A stretch of DNA of 13,802 nt from Candidatus Azambacteria bacterium (GCA_024654415.1 JANLHQ010000012.1:1-13802), one strand, 5' to 3'; counted from the first letter of the stretch, positions 5,111 to 13,275 are shown. A program made the numbers and translations. The notes: a model not told the origin generated them from the sequence alone.

Positions 5111-5144
5111 ATCAAAAAAGCACCCTGTAGGGTGCTTTTTTGAT
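5111..5144 (+). terminator. Intrinsic terminator of the 21-residue gene
   Basis: A perfect 15-bp stem, 5111-5125 with 5130-5144, has a GCACCC/GGGTGC core, a four-base TGTA loop and six T at 5136-5141. It starts on the base after the TAG stop. The A run on the other side would allow use on the minus strand too. Confidence 0.93.
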
Positions 5145-5212
5145 AGGGGGTCACCGAGGGCCCTTTCATGTACGATATATTCTTAAGAAAACAGGAACAT
5201 TCGGTGGAAATC

Positions 5213-5221
5213 TGGTACAAT
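5213..5221 (+). promoter_or_regulatory. Extended -10 promoter of the helicase gene
   Basis: TGGTACAAT (TG 5213-5214, TACAAT 5216-5221) lies eight bases before ATG 5230. The expected transcript start at about 5228 leaves zero to two bases of leader. No -35 is visible. Confidence 0.65.
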
Positions 5222-5229
5222 GATTTTAT

Positions 5230-6834
5230 ATGACACAAGAGCAGGCCCTCTCTATATTAAAAACCGGTGCAAACGTATTTTTAACCGGCGCACCCGGGTC
5301 TGGTAAGACGCATACGGTGAATGAGTATGTGGCGTATTTGCGCGCGCATGGTGTTGAGCCTGCAATCACCGCTTCCACTGGAATCGCGGCAACACATATT
5401 GGGGGGATGACGATTCACTCATGGAGCGGTATTGGTATCAGAACAACATTACAAAAGGAAGATCTTCAGTCGATTGCGACAAGCGACTATATCGCAAAGC
5501 GCGTGCGACGCGCTAAGGTTCTTATCATAGATGAAATATCTATGCTTTCACCTGGAACGCTTGTGATGGTGGATGCGGTGTGTCGAGAAATTAAGCAGAG
5601 TGCAGACCCGTTCGGGGGTATTCAAATCGTTATGGTGGGCGACTTTTTTCAATTACCGCCGATTATAAAAAAGGAAGCCGGAAAAAGCATACAGACCACG
5701 CTGATCGAACAAGCTTCAGAGAAGCAAGCTCGCTTTGCATATGATTCTTCCGCATGGACTCGAGCACACCCCATCGTGTGTTATCTCACAGAACAGCACC
5801 GACAGGATGACACAATTTTTCTTGATCTACTTTCAGCAATACGGCGCAATGCTTTCGGCAGTAATCATCTTTGTCATCTTGAAACGAGAAAACTTGAGCG
5901 CCACGGAGCGCCCAAAAGCGCCCCAAAACTTTTTTCTCATAATGTTGATGTAGATCGCGTGAACAATGACATGCTCGCAACGCTTTCTGGTGAGGCGCAC
6001 TCGTTTAGCATGTCTTCGCAGGGCCCGTATGCGCTCGCTGCCGCGCTACAACGAGGATGCCTTTCGCCTGAAACGCTCTATCTTAAAATTGGCGCGTCGG
6101 TGATGTTTACAAAAAATAATCCTAAGGAAGGGTTTGCGAATGGCACGCTTGGTGTGATTGAGGCGTTTGACGAGGTGAGCGGACATCCGATTGTCGCGAC
6201 GCACAAAGGAGTGCGAATTACAGTTGAGCCTATGGATTGGACCGTAGAGGAGAGCGGCAAGGTTCGCGCGCGCATTGCCCAGCTGCCGCTTCGCCTTGCA
6301 TGGGCCATCACGGTGCACAAAAGCCAAGGCATGAGTTTGGATGCGGCAGTGATGGATTTAAGCGCGGTGTTTGAATTCGGGCAGGGATACGTCGCGCTCT
6401 CGCGAGTGCGACGTCTTTCTGGTTTGTATCTTTTAGGTTGGAACGAGCGCGCATTTTTAGTACATCCAGAAGTACTGGCGAAAGACGAATTATTTCATGT
6501 AAATTCCGCCACTAGTGAGGTTGAGTTTTCTGCTATTTCGTCGGTAAAGCTGCAAAAGATGCAGGATGATTTTATTGTCGCGTGCGGAGGGAAGAAACGT
6601 GCGAAACGAAAGACGCCTGACGTCCAAGAAGGAAAAAGCGAGAGTGGCGGTAGGTTTGAGAAAATGAGGGAAAAACATCCGAATGCCTATCGGGCATGGG
6701 ATAAAGCGCAGGATGAGAAATTGGAAGAACTCTTTACTAAAGGCATTTCCGCAGCTGATTGTGCAAAGAAACTCGGTAGAAAGGGCGGAGCTATTCGGTC
6801 GCGTCTTATTAAGCTCGGCCTTATGGAGGAGTGA
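5230..6834 (+). CDS. PIF1-like SF1B DNA helicase with a C-terminal DNA-binding-like domain
   Basis: PIF1-family helicases use ATP to unwind DNA 5' to 3' and resolve G-quadruplexes or replication blocks. The 534-residue product shows Walker A GAPGSGKT ending at K26-T27, Walker B with D101-E102 (IIDEIS), motif III GDFFQLPP at 137-144 and motif V/VI region TVHKSQG at 361-367 followed by YVALSRV. These are all the family's key motifs, so it should be active. A basic linker (KKRAKRK) leads to a C-terminal helical domain of about 40 residues (495-534) with ...ISAADCAKKLGRKGGAIRSRL, resembling a Myb/SANT or helix-turn-helix unit found at the ends of some bacterial PIF1 proteins. The start is fixed by the -10 box eight bases upstream. 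Confidence 0.92.
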   Translation: MTQEQALSILKTGANVFLTGAPGSGKTHTVNEYVAYLRAHGVEPAITASTGIAATHIGGMTIHSWSGIGIRTTLQKEDLQSIATSDYIAKRVRRAKVLIIDEISMLSPGTLVMVDAVCREIKQSADPFGGIQIVMVGDFFQLPPIIKKEAGKSIQTTLIEQASEKQARFAYDSSAWTRAHPIVCYLTEQHRQDDTIFLDLLSAIRRNAFGSNHLCHLETRKLERHGAPKSAPKLFSHNVDVDRVNNDMLATLSGEAHSFSMSSQGPYALAAALQRGCLSPETLYLKIGASVMFTKNNPKEGFANGTLGVIEAFDEVSGHPIVATHKGVRITVEPMDWTVEESGKVRARIAQLPLRLAWAITVHKSQGMSLDAAVMDLSAVFEFGQGYVALSRVRRLSGLYLLGWNERAFLVHPEVLAKDELFHVNSATSEVEFSAISSVKLQKMQDDFIVACGGKKRAKRKTPDVQEGKSESGGRFEKMREKHPNAYRAWDKAQDEKLEELFTKGISAADCAKKLGRKGGAIRSRLIKLGLMEE

Positions 6835-6864
6835 TAAGAATGTATGGAAAATCAATCGCTCGAA

Positions 6865-6873
6865 TGGTATAAT
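6865..6873 (+). promoter_or_regulatory. Extended -10 promoter of the cupin gene
   Basis: TGGTATAAT (TG 6865-6866, TATAAT 6868-6873) is a perfect extended -10 about 30 bases past the helicase stop. Expected start near 6880, leaving a 31-base leader before ATG 6911. Confidence 0.7.
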
Positions 6874-6910
6874 GAATAAGTTAATCAACAAGTCTAATAA
6901 TGTAAAAATT

Positions 6911-7312
6911 ATGAAAAAAGGATATAAAGATAATATTGAAAAGTTAGCGCTTGAAAACGAAAACTTTCGTACAGTGCTCTATACCGCGCAACATTGTCAG
7001 CTAGTCTTAATGTCGTTGAGGCCAGGGGAGGAAATCGGTTCAGAAGTGCATGAAGAGGGAGATCAGTTTTTCCGGTTTGAAAAGGGAGAAGGGAAAGTAG
7101 TCATTAATGAAACAGAATACACAGTTGGCGACGGGGACTCTGCTATTGTACCGGCAGGTGCCACGCATAATGTTATCAACATATCTCAAACAGTCGCGCT
7201 GAAGCTCTATACTATTTATGCACCCCCGCATCATCGGGATAGCATTATCAGAATTACTAAAGAAGAAGCAGAGGCAAATGGCCCTGAGTTTGATGGCACA
7301 ACGACGGAATAA
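6911..7312 (+). CDS. Cupin-domain protein
   Basis: The 133-residue product is a single cupin barrel. Motif 1 is visible as G43-x3-H47-x3-D51-Q52 with G59 and G61, and motif 2 as GDGDSAIVPAGATHN, giving metal-ligand candidates H47, D51 or Q52, and the late His. It resembles the common small bacterial cupins annotated as mannose-6-phosphate-isomerase-like, whose substrates are mostly unknown. Upstream in-frame codons lie inside the helicase gene or the promoter, so ATG 6911 is chosen. No ribosome site. It may be co-transcribed with the metallopeptidase gene 40 bases downstream. Confidence 0.85.
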   Translation: MKKGYKDNIEKLALENENFRTVLYTAQHCQLVLMSLRPGEEIGSEVHEEGDQFFRFEKGEGKVVINETEYTVGDGDSAIVPAGATHNVINISQTVALKLYTIYAPPHHRDSIIRITKEEAEANGPEFDGTTTE

Positions 7313-7352
7313 TGTGCTCTCGTGATGCGTGAAGTGTGCGGGGAGTATGGAT

Positions 7353-8021
7353 ATGGATGAAATTATAATTGATAAAATAGTTCGATCTAAAAGAAGAACC
7401 ATCGCATTGGTGGTGTCTGCTGATGCAACCCTTATCGTGCGCGCCCCGATGCGGGTGAGTGTGTCATATATTAATGATCTCGTGGAGAAAAAAAGAGCGT
7501 GGGTTCTTGCGAAACAGAAGCAGGTCGCGCACCGAAATACACTTATCCCGCACAAGAAATTCGTAAATGGGGAGGAGTTTCTTTATTTAGGGGAGCACCA
7601 CCCATTAAAAATAGGCGAGTGCAGGGCTATTACCGCCACAGATCATTTATATTTTCCTGAGAAATATATTCCGCGTGCCCGTGTGAAAATGATCGAATGG
7701 TACAAGAAAAAAGCACGAGACATAATAACTGAACGCGTTGAGCACTATAGCGCAATGACTGAGTGGAAGTTCACATCAATAGCTATCACCGGCGCGCAAA
7801 AGCGCTGGGGCTCATGTGGGCCTAAGGGGGCGCTTCATTTTAGTTGGCGACTCGTTATGGCTCCACGTGATATTATTGATTACGTCGTGGTGCATGAGCT
7901 CGCGCATATACCAGAGAGAAATCATTCGGCACAATTTTGGAATAAGGTTGGTATGGTACTCCCTGATTACGCGGAGCGGAAGCGGTGGCTGAGAGAGCAT
8001 GGTATGAAATGCACACTATAA
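7353..8021 (+). CDS. YgjP/DUF45-family zinc metallopeptidase-like protein
   Basis: The 222-residue protein has the zinc-protease signature H181-E-L-A-H185 with a third His at 191 (HExxH-x5-H). It also carries the family hallmark QKRWGSCGPKGALHFSWRLVMAP just before it. This is the YgjP/DUF45 (M48-related, SprT-like) family, cytoplasmic and of poorly known substrate. ATG 7353 is preferred because GGGGAG at 7340-7345 lies seven bases upstream; ATG 7347 would place it one base away, and 7329 has none. It sits 40 bases after the cupin gene, probably in the same transcript. Confidence 0.88.
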   Translation: MDEIIIDKIVRSKRRTIALVVSADATLIVRAPMRVSVSYINDLVEKKRAWVLAKQKQVAHRNTLIPHKKFVNGEEFLYLGEHHPLKIGECRAITATDHLYFPEKYIPRARVKMIEWYKKKARDIITERVEHYSAMTEWKFTSIAITGAQKRWGSCGPKGALHFSWRLVMAPRDIIDYVVVHELAHIPERNHSAQFWNKVGMVLPDYAERKRWLREHGMKCTL

Positions 8022-8048
8022 GCATAAACAAGCAGAATGGTTATACGT

Positions 8049-8528
8049 ATGAAACTTAATACTTTTTCTAAGTTAATCATTGCAGTTGGGATCTCGTTTC
8101 TTCCTGGTATCATCGGTTTTGTTTTTACTGCCCCCGCTATTCCTGAATGGTATGCGTTCATTCAGAAGCCGGTGCTCACACCTCCCTCCTGGATTTTTGG
8201 CCCTGTATGGACCGCGCTATACTTGCTTATGGGTATTGCGGCGTTTGTGGTGTGGACCCGCATATCTACTGGTCTTCGTGAGCGGAAAAGAGCTCTTGTT
8301 ATCTTTGATGTTCATCTGGCACTGAATGCCCTGTGGTCAATCCTTTTTTTCGGTTTCAGGAACCCAGGCGTGGCACTTATTGAAATTATTGTACTTTGGC
8401 TTTCAATACTTCTAACTATCTTTGTTTTTTACAAGGCTTCCCGTCTCGCGGCAGTGCTACTCGTGCCGTATATTCTTTGGGTGAGTTTCGCAGTATACTT
8501 AAATTACGCAGTGTGGGTATTAAATTAA
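8049..8528 (+). CDS. tspO: TspO/MBR family tryptophan-rich sensory protein
   Basis: The 159-residue protein has five predicted membrane helices (about 7-27, 48-69, 81-103, 105-125, 131-156) and the conserved TspO sequence landmarks. These are W-Y...KP..TPPSWIFGPVWT..Y..MG in the first loop and helix 2, LNALWS..FFG in helix 3, and PY..WV.FA..LN...W.LN in helix 5. TspO proteins bind porphyrins and related ligands and act in stress or tetrapyrrole signalling; the ligand here is unknown. ATG 8049 gives the usual N-terminus; ATG 8037 would add four residues. It follows the metallopeptidase gene by 27 bases. Confidence 0.92.
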   Translation: MKLNTFSKLIIAVGISFLPGIIGFVFTAPAIPEWYAFIQKPVLTPPSWIFGPVWTALYLLMGIAAFVVWTRISTGLRERKRALVIFDVHLALNALWSILFFGFRNPGVALIEIIVLWLSILLTIFVFYKASRLAAVLLVPYILWVSFAVYLNYAVWVLN

Positions 8529-8557
8529 GAATAAGCATTAGTCATTAACGTATTTTT

Positions 8558-9133
8558 ATGGAACACCACATAATAGAAGAGTCCCGGATATCTGCGTTTC
8601 TCTTCTCAAACACAAAGATGGCATGGTTTTGGACAATAATCCGCGTATATGTTGGGTGGATATGGCTTGAGGCGGGGTGGGTGAAAGCACATAAAGATGT
8701 GTGGGTTGGTTCAGACGCGGGTGTGGCGCTCACCGGATTTTTAAAGGGAGCACTGGGAAAGACGGGCGGAGAGCATCCTGACGTGCAATGGTGGTATGCG
8801 TGGTTTCTGGAAAATGTCGTTATGAAGCATACAGTTGGCTGGTCTTACCTTGTGACGTATGGAGAGATATTGGTGGGAGTTGCGATGATAATCGGAGCGC
8901 TCACCGGTATCGCAGCATTTTTTGGTTTGTTTATGAATTTAAACTATCTTCTTGCTGGAACAGTGAGTATTAATCCGATTTCATTTACCTTAAGCATTGG
9001 TATTATTCTTGCGTGGAGAATTTCCGGTTATTTTGGTGTTGATAGATATTTACTTCCGGCACTTGGCCAGTGGTGGAGTCCGAAGAGAATATCGCACACC
9101 CAGGAAGCACCGCCACATCAAAGTCAAGTGTAA
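8558..9133 (+). CDS. DoxX-family membrane protein
   Basis: The 191-residue protein has four hydrophobic helices (about 21-42, 94-115, 116-137, 141-160) with a longer polar loop after helix 1. The RVYVGWIWLEAGWVKAHK helix, the GEILVGVAMIIGALTGIAA segment and the NLNYLLAG motif are typical of DoxX/DoxD-like proteins. Characterised relatives include the thiosulfate:quinone oxidoreductase subunit DoxD and DoxX-like partners of oxidative-stress proteins; here only membership is supported. It starts 29 bases after tspO without a ribosome site or an obvious promoter, so it probably shares its transcript. Confidence 0.87.
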   Translation: MEHHIIEESRISAFLFSNTKMAWFWTIIRVYVGWIWLEAGWVKAHKDVWVGSDAGVALTGFLKGALGKTGGEHPDVQWWYAWFLENVVMKHTVGWSYLVTYGEILVGVAMIIGALTGIAAFFGLFMNLNYLLAGTVSINPISFTLSIGIILAWRISGYFGVDRYLLPALGQWWSPKRISHTQEAPPHQSQV

Positions 9134-9140
9134 TATAAGT

Positions 9141-9180
9141 ACAGCAAAAACTTCATTAATCTATATGGGGTTTTTGTTGT
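9141..9180 (+). terminator. Weak hairpin after the DoxX-family gene
   Basis: ACAGCAAAAAC 9141-9151 pairs with GTTTTTGTTGT 9170-9180 with one G-T pair, but the loop is 18 bases and the stem is AT-rich. Position, just after the last gene of the run and before a new promoter, suggests a weak terminator. Confidence 0.4.
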
Positions 9181-9208
9181 ATTTATGCGGCTTTTTCAGC
9201 TCTTTGGG

Positions 9209-9237
9209 TTGACTTACTCTGCTTTTTCTAGTATAAA
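9209..9237 (+). promoter_or_regulatory. Promoter of the glycosyltransferase pair
   Basis: TTGACT 9209-9214, a 17-base spacer and TATAAA 9232-9237 make the best full -35/-10 promoter in this part. Expected start near 9244, giving a 55-base leader before ATG 9299. Confidence 0.75.
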
Positions 9238-9298
9238 TAAGGGAATATTTAAGCTTCCAGACAGGCATTTCATTCATTAAATACCGAGAAAGATAAGA

Positions 9299-10489
9299 AT
9301 GATCATACTTTCAAATGACTATACGTCAAACACGCCAAGTTCGCGTATAAAATCGCAAGGAGGTCCGGCGGCGTTTGCAAAAATATTCTCTCGTTATGTT
9401 ACCGCGCGCGGACATCAGTGGGTGGGAATTATAGAAAAAACTGACACACGAAAGGTGTTTCGCCATCAGAAAAAAGAATACTCAAAAAAACGCACGTATG
9501 TTGAGGTGCGTTATAATAGAAAATATATAACCCATATAACGAAAGCGACAAAAAACATTGATCCTTGTGAGGTGCTCAGTCCGAGGATTATACATCTGGC
9601 GAAGGTTATAAGGAGTATAAGTCCGGATATTATTTTTTTAAACGGGTTTTCCCTGTCCTCTTGGGTGTTGATGATGGCTGGGCACATGGCCGGTATACCA
9701 ATTGTTATGCAGCATGCCGGCATTTGGGGAAAAGAAATAAAAATGTATTCCGATTGGTTTCCCTCAGCAGCAAGAAAAATTTTATATGAAATGGAACGCG
9801 ATATATCTCGTTTTGCCGATCATGAAATATTTTTAAATAAACGGAGTTGGCAAGCGTATAATGAAAGCGTAGCGCAAGTTGGCGCGCATCGCGCAACCGT
9901 TATCCCGCTGCCGTATGCGTCGTTTGTTTATCATGAAAAAAAGCGCAAAAAAGACGCATATGATATTGGCATTGTTGCGCGATGGGACAGGATAAAAAAT
10001 CACGAAGCATTTTTGCGTGTTGCAAAAAAAGCACATGAAAAAAAAATGCCATGGACGTTTCACGCGGTAACATCTATTCCAGACACATCCACTAAGAAAA
10101 AGTTTAAAGATGAATATCGGAAATTCATATCTGTTAAAAAGCCGATGGATCGGAAGGGCATTACGCGTTTTTATAAAAAAATGGATCTCATGATCCTCCC
10201 ATCTCATTTTGATGTTTCTCCATTCGTGGTCATTGAAGCGGCAATGGAGGGGACTACTACACTTATTTCCCCCAACGTCGGACATGCCGATGAGTATAAA
10301 AAAGCAGGTGCGCAAAAATGGGTAATCGATTTTTCCGATGTTGCGGCAGTGGTACGGCGTATACAAAAAATAATATCCACGGCGCCACCCAAAAAGCTTA
10401 TCCGCTCATTTGAAAAATTGCATAATCCTGAACGGGTGTGTTCCCAGTATTTGCAACTTTTTACTACGGTCTTGAACCAGAAGAAATAA
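9299..10489 (+). CDS. GT4-like glycosyltransferase (divergent)
   Basis: The 396-residue protein has the two-domain layout of GT-B enzymes. The N-terminal half includes SQGGPAAFAKIFSRYVTARGH and, later, PDIIFLNGF; the C-terminal half includes IGIVARWDRIKNHEAFL and the nucleotide-sugar motif region SHFDVSPFVVIEAAMEGTTT. In that motif the first Glu of E-x7-E is Asp (D305-x7-E313). It probably adds a sugar to a lipid or surface glycan on the cytoplasmic side. The donor and acceptor cannot be told from sequence. It is the first gene of a pair, with the next starting 10 bases after the stop. Confidence 0.82.
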   Translation: MIILSNDYTSNTPSSRIKSQGGPAAFAKIFSRYVTARGHQWVGIIEKTDTRKVFRHQKKEYSKKRTYVEVRYNRKYITHITKATKNIDPCEVLSPRIIHLAKVIRSISPDIIFLNGFSLSSWVLMMAGHMAGIPIVMQHAGIWGKEIKMYSDWFPSAARKILYEMERDISRFADHEIFLNKRSWQAYNESVAQVGAHRATVIPLPYASFVYHEKKRKKDAYDIGIVARWDRIKNHEAFLRVAKKAHEKKMPWTFHAVTSIPDTSTKKKFKDEYRKFISVKKPMDRKGITRFYKKMDLMILPSHFDVSPFVVIEAAMEGTTTLISPNVGHADEYKKAGAQKWVIDFSDVAAVVRRIQKIISTAPPKKLIRSFEKLHNPERVCSQYLQLFTTVLNQKK

Positions 10490-10499
10490 TTAGAAAAGT

Positions 10500-11534
10500 A
10501 TGAAAATAGCACAGCTTGTTTCTAATGTTCGCAAGGTTTCACCAAGAACCAATAGTGCAATTTATTCCCATGTTGCGTGGCTCACGAATGGGCTTGTTGG
10601 TTTGGGGCATAATGTAGATGTGTTTGCGTCCGGAGATTCTGTTACGAATGGGAAGTTACACTCTGTAACATCAACAGCAATAAAAAATGCAGATATTTCC
10701 GATGAGAGCAAAAAATATTATGTACATTTGCTTATATCACAATGCTATGAGTACGCAAAAAATGTTGATATTGTCCATTCCCACTTTAATTTATTGAGTT
10801 CATTTTATTCTAATCTCAGTAATGTTCCTACGGTACAATCAATACATTCTCCCATAGCAGAGAATGTAAAACCACTCTTAATGGAGTATAAAAATAATAA
10901 GTACATATCTTTTTCGCTTGCCCAGCGAAAGGCTCTTCCAGAACTTAATTGGATAGCGAATATTTATCATGGTGTTGACATGAATGTATTTTCATTTAAT
11001 CCAGAACCCAAAGATTATTTTTTGTTTCTTGGAAGAATCACGAGAGATAAGGGTGTGCATATTGCCATTGAGGCAGCAAAAGCCGCGAACGTCCCACTCA
11101 TCATCGTGGGACGGAGCTATCCCGCCGAGAGTTATTGGCATGATGAAATTGAAAAACATATTGATGGTAAAATGGTGAGGTATGTGGGTGAAGCTGATTT
11201 TGAGAAAAAGATTGAATGGATCAGAAATGCAAAAGCGCTTTTGTTTCCAACCCAATACGATGAGGTCTTTGGATATGTCATGATTGAGGCAATGGCGTGC
11301 GGAACACCGGTGATAGGGTTGAGGGTAGGCTCGGTTCCAGAAGTGGTGGCGCATGAAAGAACGGGATACGTTGTCGAGAGTGTTTCCGATATGGTGCAGG
11401 CAATTAAAAAAATTGATAATATCAGCAGGGAAGAAACGCGCGCGCGCGCTGAGAAATATTTCAGCGTAGAGAAAATGGTGCATGGATATGAGCATGTATA
11501 TGCTCGCGTTATTGAAGAACACAAGAAAAAATAA
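10500..11534 (+). CDS. GT4-family glycosyltransferase
   Basis: The 344-residue protein is a typical GT-B, GT4-family sugar transferase. Landmarks are the N-terminal MKIAQLVSNV...NSAIYSHVAWLTNGL stretch, VDIVHSHFN, the start of the second domain LFLGRITRDKG (G178-R179), and E255-x7-E263 in EVFGYVMIEAMACGTPV. All catalytic-site motifs are present. It most likely builds cell-surface polysaccharide or glycolipid together with the preceding gene. Ten bases separate the two and no promoter lies between them, so they are one operon. There is only a weak purine-rich stretch (GAAAAG) before the ATG. Confidence 0.92.
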   Translation: MKIAQLVSNVRKVSPRTNSAIYSHVAWLTNGLVGLGHNVDVFASGDSVTNGKLHSVTSTAIKNADISDESKKYYVHLLISQCYEYAKNVDIVHSHFNLLSSFYSNLSNVPTVQSIHSPIAENVKPLLMEYKNNKYISFSLAQRKALPELNWIANIYHGVDMNVFSFNPEPKDYFLFLGRITRDKGVHIAIEAAKAANVPLIIVGRSYPAESYWHDEIEKHIDGKMVRYVGEADFEKKIEWIRNAKALLFPTQYDEVFGYVMIEAMACGTPVIGLRVGSVPEVVAHERTGYVVESVSDMVQAIKKIDNISREETRARAEKYFSVEKMVHGYEHVYARVIEEHKKK

Positions 11535-11554
11535 TAGTTTTTTTGATTTCGGTG

Positions 11555-11563
11555 TGGTAGAGT
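11555..11563 (+). promoter_or_regulatory. Weak extended -10 before the FAD oxidase gene
   Basis: TGGTAGAGT (TG 11555-11556, TAGAGT 11558-11563) matches the recurrent TGGTAnnnT pattern but has a poor hexamer. The predicted start near 11570 falls just after ATG 11567, so if this promoter is real, translation would begin at ATG 11597. Confidence 0.35.
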
Positions 11564-11566
11564 GGT

Positions 11567-13246
11567 ATGAGAATTATTCAGTCAACATCATACGACATGC
11601 CTTCATTTATTGAAGAACTTAAAAATACGTTTACAGGAGAAATTCTCTTTGATGAAGAAACGCGTAAAAAATACAGCCGCGACGCAAGCCTTTTGACGGT
11701 AAAACCGAGCATTGTTGTGTTCCCAAAGGATGTTGATGATTTAAAAGCGCTTGTGGGAGCGGTAAATAAAAAAAACAGTGAAGGGGGCACGCAATACAGT
11801 CTTTCGGCGCGTTCCGGTGGTACGGATATGACTGGTGGCCCACTAACCGAATCGATTGTTGTTGATCTAAATAAATATTTTACCCATATAAAAGAAGTCG
11901 GTGATGGGTATGCAATCACCGAGCCAGGGGCATTTTATCGTGATTTTGAGGCAAAAACACTTGAGCGTGGCTTGCTGTTGCCAAGCTTTCCCGCATCAAA
12001 ACAGATTTGTACAATAGGGGGTATGGTGGCAAATAATTCTGGCGGTGAAAAAACACTTATTTACGGGAAGACAGAAAACTTTGTAGAACACATAAAAATG
12101 GTGCTGCGTGACGGGAAGGAATATATGTTTAAACCCCTATCACTTGCAGAGCTCGAGGAAAAAAAGAAACTTGATACGATAGAAGGGGATATTTACCGAA
12201 AAATGCACGGCCTCATAGAGAAAAATTATGATGCATTAAAAGACGCACAACCACATGTATCAAAAAATTCAGCGGGATACTACTTATGGAATGTACTCGA
12301 TAAAGAAAAGGGGATATTTGACCTCACTAAAATGATTGTTGGGTCCCAGGGAACACTGGGAATTATGACGGAAGTAAAATTCCGACTGATAAAACCGAAA
12401 ACACATACGCGCTTATTGATTGCATATTTAAAAGACATGCGTGAGGTTGCTCATGTCGCTCTTGCGGTGCTCAAGCATAAACCGGAAAGCTTTGAGTCGT
12501 TTGATGACCATACATTTACTATTTCTATGCGGTTGTTGCCCTCCATGATCAAGAAGCTGAAGGGGAATTTTATCACGCTTGCATTTAGTTTCTTGCCTGA
12601 TCTGTGGATGATGATCACCGGCGGTATTCCGAAATTAGTGCTCCTTGCAGAATTTACGAGTGATACGGACGAGGAAGCATACGCACAAGCACTCGCGGCG
12701 CAAAAGGAAATCGCCCCGTTTCATATGAAATCAAAAGTGACCAAGTCGGCAAAAGGAGGGGAGCGCTATTGGGTGATGCGCAGAGAAAGTTTTAACCTGT
12801 TGCGCCAGCATGTGCATGGGAAGCGCACCGCGCCGTGTATTGACGATATTATTGTGCGCCCCGATCAAATGCCAGAATTTTTGCCCAAGGTATATGAGAT
12901 CTTGAATCAGTACGATATTATTTATACGATTGCTGGTCATGTAGGGGATGGGAATTTCCACATCATTCCGCTTATGGATTTTCACAAAGAACGGGCAAAA
13001 GAGATTGTTGCTGAGCTTTCGGAGAAAATATTTGCGCTCGTTGGCGAGTTTAAAGGGTCAATTACCGCAGAGCACAACGATGGGCTTATCAGAACGCCAT
13101 ATCTGCACTTTATGTTCAATGAAGATATCCGCGGGCTATTCGTGGAAGCAAAAAATGCGTTTGACCCAGATAGAATTTTTAATCCAGGTAAAAAGGTTGA
13201 AGGATCATTACAATATACGTTTGATCATATCTTACTTGAGCAATAA
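11567..13246 (+). CDS. FAD-linked oxidase of the GlcD/D-lactate dehydrogenase type
   Basis: The 559-residue protein carries an N-terminal PCMH FAD-binding domain (IVVFPKDVDDLKALV, then S80-A-R-S-G-G-T-D87 and GGMVANNSGGEKTLIYG) and ends with a FAD-oxidase C-terminal domain. That domain shows GHVGDGNFH (457-465), E502-H-N-D-G506 followed by RTPYL, and NPGKK near the end. These are landmarks of flavoenzymes oxidising D-lactate, glycolate or other 2-hydroxy acids; the family usually has EHGxG where this has EHNDG. No iron-sulfur domain or partner subunit is present nearby. It probably oxidises a 2-hydroxy acid in the cytoplasm or at the membrane. The start is 11567 or 11597: the family N-terminus resembles MPSFIEELKNTF, which begins at 11597. 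Confidence 0.88.
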   Translation: MRIIQSTSYDMPSFIEELKNTFTGEILFDEETRKKYSRDASLLTVKPSIVVFPKDVDDLKALVGAVNKKNSEGGTQYSLSARSGGTDMTGGPLTESIVVDLNKYFTHIKEVGDGYAITEPGAFYRDFEAKTLERGLLLPSFPASKQICTIGGMVANNSGGEKTLIYGKTENFVEHIKMVLRDGKEYMFKPLSLAELEEKKKLDTIEGDIYRKMHGLIEKNYDALKDAQPHVSKNSAGYYLWNVLDKEKGIFDLTKMIVGSQGTLGIMTEVKFRLIKPKTHTRLLIAYLKDMREVAHVALAVLKHKPESFESFDDHTFTISMRLLPSMIKKLKGNFITLAFSFLPDLWMMITGGIPKLVLLAEFTSDTDEEAYAQALAAQKEIAPFHMKSKVTKSAKGGERYWVMRRESFNLLRQHVHGKRTAPCIDDIIVRPDQMPEFLPKVYEILNQYDIIYTIAGHVGDGNFHIIPLMDFHKERAKEIVAELSEKIFALVGEFKGSITAEHNDGLIRTPYLHFMFNEDIRGLFVEAKNAFDPDRIFNPGKKVEGSLQYTFDHILLEQ

Positions 13247-13247
13247 T

Positions 13248-13275
13248 GGGCATATAGGGCGCTAGTATATAGCCC
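13248..13275 (+). terminator. Hairpin after the FAD oxidase gene
   Basis: GGGCATATA 13248-13256 pairs with TATAT-A-GCCC 13266-13275 with one bulge around a nine-base loop, followed by only TTTA. An alternative AGGGC/GCCCT pairing uses part of the same bases. It is a weak terminator candidate and directly abuts the next -35 box. Confidence 0.4.

Noticed and set aside
6683..6910. Extension of the cupin ORF upstream to 6683
   Set aside because: This segment overlaps the end of the helicase gene in another frame and contains the cupin promoter TGGTATAAT.
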